DNA from: Bdellovibrionales bacterium | GTDB lineage: Bacteria; Bdellovibrionota; Bdellovibrionia; Bdellovibrionales; JAMPXM01 | Length of the DNA stretch: 10,840 nt | Assembly (NCBI GenBank): GCA_005792225.1 | Contig: SXSP01000330.1 | Coordinates: forward strand, 1 to 10,840 | Direction of reading: 5' to 3' | Part shown: positions 5,765 to 10,840 of the stretch, one piece after another | How the letters are laid out: every line of letters starts with the position of its first letter | How positions within the stretch are numbered: the stretch's first letter is position 1 | The notes under the pieces: generated by a model | Seen by the model: the letters and a program-made list of their open reading frames with translations, nothing else | The model's database searches: none | What the model was told of the DNA's origin: nothing | Program-made: the position numbers and the translations under genes

Positions 5765-6706
5765 TTATACAACAGCTCTTAATGAATGGGGATTCAAGAG
5801 ATTCTTGGTGATGCCCAAAAACTGCCCCACGATAGAACTATAAGGGAATTCGATCAGGAGCGGTCGTTTTTTGCGCAACGACTGCCATACCGCATTATCG
5901 TGGTCGACGTAACCGAGATAGTGAGTTTCGATTCCGAAGTACTTCTTGCTGACACTCTTCATCGAGTGCCCGATTTCGATGTCCTGACGAGTCCGAATCT
6001 GATTGAGCAAGATTTGCGCGTGGAACGATGCGAACTCGTCGCTCAGCTTCTCGCCGATGGCGGGGCTCGTTTGCTTGAGATGAGTGATGAGGTCAGCCGG
6101 GCTGCGAATCCCGTTTTGCGAGCGACTGTCCATTGCGGCTTCGATCAAACTCTGAATGCCGAGTTCCACCTCGGTCTGCTTCAGTTTGCGGTAGAAGCTC
6201 GCCTTCATGAAACGGTAGGCATTCTCGATTGCGGTCGGCTCGGGTGTCGTGGCGATGATCTTCTGATCCGCCGCCAGAAAGAAATCGAGAGTGTGATCAC
6301 CAGTGCCCGCACCCAAATCGAGGATGACGTAAGGAGTGGGCAGGCTGCGAAGCGACGAAATCACGCGGTCGACTTGAGCTTTGGTGATGTTGGTGACATC
6401 GAGCGAGTCGTTGAAGCCGCTGATGAAGCTCAAGCCCGGAATCTCGGTTTCCACGAGCACGTCGGTGAGCTCTTTCGCGCGGCCTTTTAAGAAATCAGAG
6501 AGAGTTTGCTGGGGAACCTTGATGCCGAGACAGGTGTGGAGGTTCGCGCTCCCGAGATCAAGATCGACGAGCGTAACCTGCTTACCCAACTTCGAAAGGC
6601 AGATCGCGAGACTTGAGCTGATAAAGCTCTTCCCGATTCCGCCTTTTCCACCGCCAATCGCCCAAGTCGTGTTGGACAGTTGTGGCATCTTAGTTGGGAG
6701 TGACAT
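5765..6706 (-). CDS. MinD/ParA-superfamily P-loop ATPase
   Basis: A 313-residue deviant-Walker ATPase of the MinD/ParA/FlhG group, which typically cycle between ATP dimers and monomers to position structures in the cell. The deviant Walker A is GGKGGIGKS (19-27), with signature Lys21 and P-loop Lys26. VDLDLGSANL (47-56) forms the switch I region, and ILDLGAGTGD (128-137) is Walker B/switch II with Asp130. TTPEPTAIENAYRFMK (about 153-168) is typical of the MinD/FlhG branch. A helical stretch of about 60 residues lies at about 170-240. The N-terminus is short and lacks the DQAxxLR motif by which FlhG activates FlhF, and no flhF or flagellar gene is nearby, so I do not call it FlhG. The C-terminal YSSIVGQFLGITKNLL could be an amphipathic membrane-targeting helix. 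It lies 42 bp after tsaB and 50 bp before the J-HTH gene, in the same operon. Confidence 0.92.
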   Translation of the reverse strand: MSLPTKMPQLSNTTWAIGGGKGGIGKSFISSSLAICLSKLGKQVTLVDLDLGSANLHTCLGIKVPQQTLSDFLKGRAKELTDVLVETEIPGLSFISGFNDSLDVTNITKAQVDRVISSLRSLPTPYVILDLGAGTGDHTLDFFLAADQKIIATTPEPTAIENAYRFMKASFYRKLKQTEVELGIQSLIEAAMDSRSQNGIRSPADLITHLKQTSPAIGEKLSDEFASFHAQILLNQIRTRQDIEIGHSMKSVSKKYFGIETHYLGYVDHDNAVWQSLRKKRPLLIEFPYSSIVGQFLGITKNLLNPHSLRAVV

Positions 6707-6738
6707 TCAAAAAACCCTTCAACACTCGTCAAAGCTGC

Positions 6739-6760
6739 CGGAAGAATTCTATTTCTTCCG
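6739..6760. repeat. Inverted repeat spanning the tsaB stop codon
   Basis: CGGAAGAA (6739-6746) and TTCTTCCG (6753-6760) are perfect reverse complements around a 6-base loop that contains the tsaB stop codon. No T-tract follows on the minus strand, so it is not a standard terminator. It may be an mRNA hairpin that tunes expression of the downstream ATPase gene, or chance. Confidence 0.4.
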
Positions 6761-7432
6761 ATCTTCTCGGAGCTTCTCTTCGGCACCCGACTCACGGATG
6801 TAAAGGGCTTGGACATCTTTCCAATCTAAGGGCGAGGCACGAAGGTGCATGAGCCCGAGAACTTCGGGCTGCGGATAGTCACTCATCGACGAATCCCTCA
6901 CCAAGAGTCGAGAGAGCTCCGGGGGGAAGAGTGAATGGTATTCGTCATATCCATCGCCGAGGCAGAGATGAGGACCATGGACTAGGTCCAGGAGCTGCTC
7001 GGGTTCGCGCGCTTCAAGCGGCGTCAGTCGTTTCCAATCCGAACCGTCGCGCCGGAAGGTCGAAGCGAAGACCATATTCTTGTGAGCGTTCACGATCACG
7101 AGAAGCGGAAGGTCCGCTCTGCCGCAACCATTCGCGATAATTTCGGTCGTATCAAAAGCGAAGACGGGTTTTGAGATGGCGAACGCGAGCGAGCGAGCCG
7201 CATTGATCGCGACCCGAACGCCGGTAAAACTTCCGGGCCCTATGCCGACCGCGACCGCTTCAAGATCTTGCGGCGACCAGCCGGCCGCCTCCAGACAAGA
7301 TTGAATTTGGGGAGTGAGGAGCTCTCCGTGAGAACCCTGCCGCTGCCAGACGGCGCGGCTTAGAACCTTGTCATCGCGAAGAACCGCCACGCCACCGTGT
7401 GACGTGCTTGTGTCGAACGCGATGACCTTCAT
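6749..7432 (-). CDS. tsaB: tRNA threonylcarbamoyladenosine biosynthesis protein TsaB
   Basis: A 227-residue ASKHA-fold protein (E. coli TsaB is 231 residues). TsaB is the catalytically inactive partner that dimerises with TsaD and, with TsaE and TsaC, makes t6A at position 37 of ANN-decoding tRNAs. The N-terminal MKVIAFDTST begins the actin-like fold. The family hallmark GIGPGSFTGVRVA is at 63-75, followed by AINAARSLAFA and the C-terminal QALYIRESGAEEK. The start is one base after the rseP stop (TAAGATG) with no recognisable Shine-Dalgarno, so it is probably translated by reinitiation after rseP. A perfect 8-bp inverted repeat spans its stop codon (6739-6760). TsaD, TsaE and TsaC are not in this window. 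Confidence 0.95.
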   Translation of the reverse strand: MKVIAFDTSTSHGGVAVLRDDKVLSRAVWQRQGSHGELLTPQIQSCLEAAGWSPQDLEAVAVGIGPGSFTGVRVAINAARSLAFAISKPVFAFDTTEIIANGCGRADLPLLVIVNAHKNMVFASTFRRDGSDWKRLTPLEAREPEQLLDLVHGPHLCLGDGYDEYHSLFPPELSRLLVRDSSMSDYPQPEVLGLMHLRASPLDWKDVQALYIRESGAEEKLREDRKK

Positions 7433-7433
7433 C

Positions 7434-9152
7434 TTAGTTGAAGATACGGGTCACGTCGTTAAAGAGCGCAAACACCATCAAGCCCAAGAGAAGAACCAAT
7501 CCCACCTGCTGGGCGATCTCCATCTTGCGCATGCTGAGGGGTGCACCACGAAGAGCCTCGATCGAGTAGAACACCAAGTGGCCGCCGTCGAGAACGGGAA
7601 CGGGCAGGAGGTTCAACACGAAAAGGTTGATCGAGATGATCGCCATGATGTTGAGGAACTGCGAGGCGCCGATCTCAAACGACTTCTTTGCCATCTGACC
7701 GATTGAGAGGAAGCCGCCGATGTTCTTCGGAGAAACTTCCGCCTGGAACAAGCGAACGAAGCTTAAAACCGTGAGGCTCGTCCACTTCATCGTTTGCGAG
7801 AAGCCGCGAGTGATCGCATCGATGGGGCTTGAAGTAGCAACTTGGAAAGTCGCCGGTGTCGCGTCGACGATCATCGGGCGAATGCCGATTTCGAAACGCT
7901 TTTCTTCTTTACCCATCTGATTCATACGCTCTTTCATGTTCGGAGCGATCGAGACATTGACGGGCTTGCCATCGCGCTCGGCGACGACAGCGAGCGCCTT
8001 AACCTCGGCCTGTTCCGCAGGAGCGTTCTGACCGTACGAGCGGATGATGTTCGCGACCTGCTCAAACGAATTCACGGGCTGGCCGTCGATCGAAACGAGG
8101 CGATCGCCTTTTTGTAATCCGGCCTTCTCGGCGGGTGAACCTTTTTCGATTCCCGCGAGGTACAGGCCGGGGAACTCGATGCCGATCGAGTTCATGAGCT
8201 GCTCGGCCGTCGCGTCTGCCTTTGCGTTCGGCGCGGGGATCGAGAGTTTTACGATCGTTCCCTCAGATTGTTTTTTGGACTCATCGAGCAGACCGCGTTC
8301 AACTTCGATCGCCAACGGCTCTTTTGAACCGGCGCTCTTTAACATCGCGGCCTCAAACTCACGCCACTTTGTGATCTTCTCGCCGTTGACCGCGGTGATC
8401 ATGTCACCCGTCTTTAAGCCAGCCTTAGCGGCTGTCGACTCGGGATCGCGCACGCCAACGAGAGTCGAGCGTGAGGAGTAGGTAAGACCTTCGATTTCGC
8501 CGACGTGGCGGTCCCAGCTCAGAACATTTTTGTTCTTCGAGAGCTTAGGCGTGACTTGCAGAGTCTCTTGCTCGCCGCTTACGCGGGTCACGGTGACGGG
8601 AACACTCTGATCCGCGTTCTTCTCGATGACTTTTTGGAATTCATCCCACGATTTCACCGGATCGTTGCCGGCAGTGAGGACGGTGTCACCGCTTCGGAAG
8701 CCCGCCGCGAATGCCGCTGACTTTTCTTCGATATCACCGAGTTTCGGAGTGAGCGCCTGTTCGCCGATGACGGCGACGCCCGCGAACAGCACGATCGCAA
8801 AGAAGAAGTTCATCAGGGGACCCGCGAGCACCACCGCGATTCGCTGACCGACGGGTTTTGCAGTGAACGAGTAGGCACGGTGTTCTTCCGAAACTTCCGC
8901 CGTCGGATCATCACCGAACATCTTCACGTAACCGCCGAGCGGGATCGCGGAGATTGCGTAGACGGTGTCGCCTCGTTTGAACTTGAAGATCTTGGGTCCG
9001 AAACCCAAGCTGAAAACTTCGACGCGAACTTTGTAATACTTGGCGACTAAAAAGTGCCCGAGCTCATGCACGAAGATGAGAAGACCGAGGAGAATGATCA
9101 TCGGCACGATGTAAGACAGTGAACCCTGGACGAGACTGATAAGTGATTCCAT
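7434..9152 (-). CDS. rseP: Site-2 intramembrane metalloprotease RseP with three PDZ-like repeats
   Basis: A 572-residue inner-membrane zinc protease of the RseP/S2P family, which cleaves anti-sigma factors and remnant signal peptides within the membrane. The first membrane segment (about 15-33) carries the zinc motif HELGH with His29, Glu30 and His33. A conserved beta-strand region ending in IPLGGYVKM follows. A second segment lies at about 104-128. The third zinc ligand is Asp522 in NLLPVPVLDGGH, and a last membrane segment lies near 546-564. Between 135 and 405 I count three PDZ-like repeats, each with a G[FL]xxGD turn (GFRSGD 151, GLKTGD 245, GLQKGD 345); E. coli RseP has two in about 450 residues. 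This explains the extra length. The motif usually read as GPISI near residue 480 is GFLSI. The upstream gap separates it from cdsA; tsaB follows after one base. Confidence 0.96.
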   Translation of the reverse strand: MESLISLVQGSLSYIVPMIILLGLLIFVHELGHFLVAKYYKVRVEVFSLGFGPKIFKFKRGDTVYAISAIPLGGYVKMFGDDPTAEVSEEHRAYSFTAKPVGQRIAVVLAGPLMNFFFAIVLFAGVAVIGEQALTPKLGDIEEKSAAFAAGFRSGDTVLTAGNDPVKSWDEFQKVIEKNADQSVPVTVTRVSGEQETLQVTPKLSKNKNVLSWDRHVGEIEGLTYSSRSTLVGVRDPESTAAKAGLKTGDMITAVNGEKITKWREFEAAMLKSAGSKEPLAIEVERGLLDESKKQSEGTIVKLSIPAPNAKADATAEQLMNSIGIEFPGLYLAGIEKGSPAEKAGLQKGDRLVSIDGQPVNSFEQVANIIRSYGQNAPAEQAEVKALAVVAERDGKPVNVSIAPNMKERMNQMGKEEKRFEIGIRPMIVDATPATFQVATSSPIDAITRGFSQTMKWTSLTVLSFVRLFQAEVSPKNIGGFLSIGQMAKKSFEIGASQFLNIMAIISINLFVLNLLPVPVLDGGHLVFYSIEALRGAPLSMRKMEIAQQVGLVLLLGLMVFALFNDVTRIFN

Positions 9153-9296
9153 AGACTCTTATTCTAGGTTCGCCCGACATCAGGGGCCAGTGTTTTTTCT
9201 CTCGCCTGCCTTAGGTAGGGTCATCACTTAAACACGTTTTGGACAGCATGCTACGACGCAGTCACATGTCGCAAAAGATGACAGGGAAAAACCGAT
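9153..9296. other. 144-bp intergenic gap between cdsA and rseP
   Basis: This is the only sizeable gap in the minus-strand train. It has no open frame worth calling. CCTGCC (9205-9210) and GGTAGG (9214-9219) form an imperfect hairpin without a T-tract in either direction. TTGCGA and TAGCAT on the minus strand (about 9267-9241) are a weak, poorly spaced promoter-like pair. An rseP-specific promoter could lie here, but nothing decides it. Confidence 0.5.
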
Positions 9297-10106
9297 TCAG
9301 GCGCCTAAATACTTCGCCAGGACGTAATAGATGGGGGCCGCGAAAATGACACCATCGACGCGATCAAGCATTCCGCCATGGCCCGGCATGATTGCACCGG
9401 AGTCTTTGACTTCCGCGACTCTTTTTAGAAGCGATTCGAAGAGGTCCCCAACTTGAGCGAACGTTCCCGTCGCGAGAGCCGTCAGGATCAGCCATCCCAA
9501 AGGAAGCTCTGGCAAAAAGCCAACTCCGAGACCGATTCCGGCGAGCGCTGAACCCGCGAGGCCGCCGAGCGATCCTTCCACCGTTTTCTTTGGAGACACC
9601 GGCTCGAGCAACTTGGTTTTGCCGAAGAGACGACCCGTCAAATAGGCGAACGTATCGCCACTAAAGACGATGGCGAGAAGACCGAAAAACCAGATCGTTC
9701 CTTGTTCAAGATTCAGCAAACGAATCGTGAGACCCGAGAAGGTGCCGCAATAAACGAATCCCAAGGCTCCGTAGCTCACAACTTGGAGCACCATCGGCAG
9801 ATCCGTGGCGCGACTGATCGTGAGAAGCGACATCGTGAAAAAGAAAACCGAGGCAATCGCCGTCATTTCGAGAGCGAATCCTTGAGCGAATGCAGTGGTT
9901 CCGAGAATGGCCGCGCCCAGAAGAAGAAACACCCCACGTAAGTGGAGAGGCGTATCGAGACGAACGAACATCATTCGGCAGTATTCGTAGATGCAGCCGA
10001 GCCCCACTAAGGTGGTGATGGCCATCATGCCTTTTTCACGCCAAAAGTAGAAGACCGCACCGAGCAAGGCCACAGCGATGATGGCAGATATGGTTCGCGT
10101 CCTCAT
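9297..10106 (-). CDS. cdsA: Phosphatidate cytidylyltransferase CdsA
   Basis: A 269-residue polytopic inner-membrane enzyme that converts phosphatidic acid and CTP into CDP-diacylglycerol, the precursor of bacterial phospholipids. Hydrophobic segments fill most of the first 145 residues and recur at the C-terminus. Conserved blocks are SGDTFAYLTGRLFGK (149-163), SPKKTVEGSLGG (171-182) and the C-terminal CDS signature running from Ser225 to Asp251. That signature includes LLKR, VKDSG, PGHGG and LDRVD, with the metal-binding and catalytic acidic residues present. Length matches the family. Its start overlaps the uppS stop as ATGA, and no clear Shine-Dalgarno is visible, which fits coupling to uppS. 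The uppS-cdsA pairing is widespread in bacteria. Confidence 0.97.
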   Translation of the reverse strand: MRTRTISAIIAVALLGAVFYFWREKGMMAITTLVGLGCIYEYCRMMFVRLDTPLHLRGVFLLLGAAILGTTAFAQGFALEMTAIASVFFFTMSLLTISRATDLPMVLQVVSYGALGFVYCGTFSGLTIRLLNLEQGTIWFFGLLAIVFSGDTFAYLTGRLFGKTKLLEPVSPKKTVEGSLGGLAGSALAGIGLGVGFLPELPLGWLILTALATGTFAQVGDLFESLLKRVAEVKDSGAIMPGHGGMLDRVDGVIFAAPIYYVLAKYLGA

Positions 10107-10840
10107 GATATCGACGCGTGCCTTTTAGGTGGCATCTCAAGCTGTGGGGAGGTCGAAGTCAGCTGCTGAGTTGTGCGACCGAAACGCCGTTCGCGACTCG
10201 CAAACTGTTTGAAGGCAACAAGAAGTTCCTCGCGCCCGAAATCGGGCCATAGAGTCGGAGTGATGTAGAGTTCGCTGTAAGCCGCCTGCCAGAGCATGAA
10301 GTTCGATAAACGATACTCACCGCTCGTACGAATGATGAGATCGGGATCTTGCTCGTGCACCGACGCGCTCTGGAGTCTGCGGCTAATCATGTTCTCGTCG
10401 ATTTGATCGGGCGAGAGCTGGCCGCTCGCCACTTCTTCGGCGATGGCTTTGACGGCGTCGGTGATCTCCTGGCGACCCCCGTAGCTGAGGGCGAACGTCA
10501 GGCTCATTCCGGTATTGCGGCTGGTCTGCTCGATCGTTTGGTTGACCTCGGCGAGAACCGGGGCCGGAAGACGCTCGACATCTCCGATGACGGAGAAGCG
10601 AATGTTGTTCTTCATCAAGCTCTGGCGCTCGCGGCGCAGGTGTCTCGCGAGCAGAATCATGAGGAAGGCGACTTCAGTTTTCGGACGAAGCCAATTTTCG
10701 GTGCTGAAAGCGTAGAGAGTGAGTTGGGGAAGACCGAGCTCGGCGCAAGTTTCAATAATGGACTTCGCCACGCGGGCACCTTTCAGGTGCCCGAACGTGC
10801 GATCACGAAGGCGCAATTCGGCCCAGCGGCCGTTGCCGTC
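10103..10840 (-). CDS. uppS: Undecaprenyl diphosphate synthase UppS, N-terminus cut by window edge
   Basis: A cis-prenyltransferase (IspU) that adds eight isoprene units to farnesyl diphosphate, giving the C55 lipid carrier for peptidoglycan and other envelope polymers. The frame is open to the right edge: the first codons in the window read DGNGRWAELR, the catalytic motif whose Asp corresponds to E. coli Asp26. The true start, with about 15-25 residues, lies beyond the window, and a TTG at 10816 is internal. Other blocks are FGHLKGA, LYAFSTENWLRP, ALSYGGRQEI and the signature DLIIRTSGEYRLSNFMLWQ followed by AYSELY and LWPDF. All are conserved. 245 residues plus stop are visible, and the C-terminal tail is rich in Ser, Thr and Gln. 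Its end overlaps cdsA by 4 bp. Confidence 0.97.
   Translation of the reverse strand, partial: DGNGRWAELRLRDRTFGHLKGARVAKSIIETCAELGLPQLTLYAFSTENWLRPKTEVAFLMILLARHLRRERQSLMKNNIRFSVIGDVERLPAPVLAEVNQTIEQTSRNTGMSLTFALSYGGRQEITDAVKAIAEEVASGQLSPDQIDENMISRRLQSASVHEQDPDLIIRTSGEYRLSNFMLWQAAYSELYITPTLWPDFGREELLVAFKQFASRERRFGRTTQQLTSTSPQLEMPPKRHASIS

Noticed and set aside
5761..5776. Small hairpin CTGTT/AACAG at the end of the ATPase gene as a terminator
   Set aside because: A 5-bp AT-rich stem with no T-tract, between closely spaced cotranscribed genes; not enough to support a terminator.
5786..6490. 234-codon plus-strand frame antisense to the MinD-like ATPase
   Set aside because: The opposite strand encodes clear Walker A and switch motifs; this frame has no recognisable domain or ribosome-binding site.
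5765..6706. Naming the MinD-like ATPase FlhG/FleN or MinD
   Set aside because: It lacks the N-terminal DQAxxLR motif of FlhG and has no flhF, flagellar or minC/minE neighbour, so only superfamily membership is supported.
10814..10816. TTG at 10816 as the start of uppS
   Set aside because: The frame continues upstream through the essential DGNGRWA catalytic motif to the window edge, so this TTG is an internal leucine codon.

Overview
The window reads as ordinary chromosomal core sequence from a Gram-negative bacterium of moderate GC content. Gene content and architecture (RseP with extra PDZ repeats, a J-like/RodZ-type HTH fusion beside a MinD-like ATPase, AstD next to MltG) would fit a Bdellovibrionota or other delta-proteobacteria-like lineage. 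This placement is inference from gene content only. I see no phage, IS, CRISPR or toxin-antitoxin genes.

Layout. Positions 2-1576 (+) hold the 3' end of an AstD-type aldehyde dehydrogenase, followed 9 bp later by mltG, an endolytic murein transglycosylase. A hairpin terminator whose T-tract lies on the minus-strand side separates mltG from a convergent small membrane-anchored protein with degenerate FG-GAP/VCBS-like motifs (1667-2194, -). About 420 bp of non-coding DNA follows. It contains a 10-G run and a striking inverted repeat with perfect 22-bp arms enclosing smaller hairpins (2447-2551). Next comes a nitroreductase (2618-3238, +), whose 3' end overlaps the tail of the next, convergent gene.

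Positions 3231-10840 are one long minus-strand gene train. In transcription order it runs uppS (partial, entering from the right edge), cdsA, a 144-bp gap, rseP, tsaB, a MinD/ParA-like ATPase, a degenerate J-domain/HTH_25 protein, rluD and pgeF. ATGA overlaps (uppS/cdsA, rluD/pgeF), an 11-bp overlap (J-HTH/rluD) and a 1-bp gap (rseP/tsaB) indicate translational coupling.

Functionally the train combines undecaprenyl-diphosphate synthesis (UppS), CDP-diacylglycerol synthesis (CdsA) and envelope stress proteolysis (RseP). It also carries translation-quality functions (TsaB for tRNA t6A, RluD for 23S rRNA pseudouridine) and PgeF, linked to peptidoglycan fidelity. In the middle sits an uncharacterised pair, the MinD-like ATPase and the J-HTH protein. 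That pair and the inverted-repeat element are the parts least explained by known biology. I do not see a complete new defence or mobile system.
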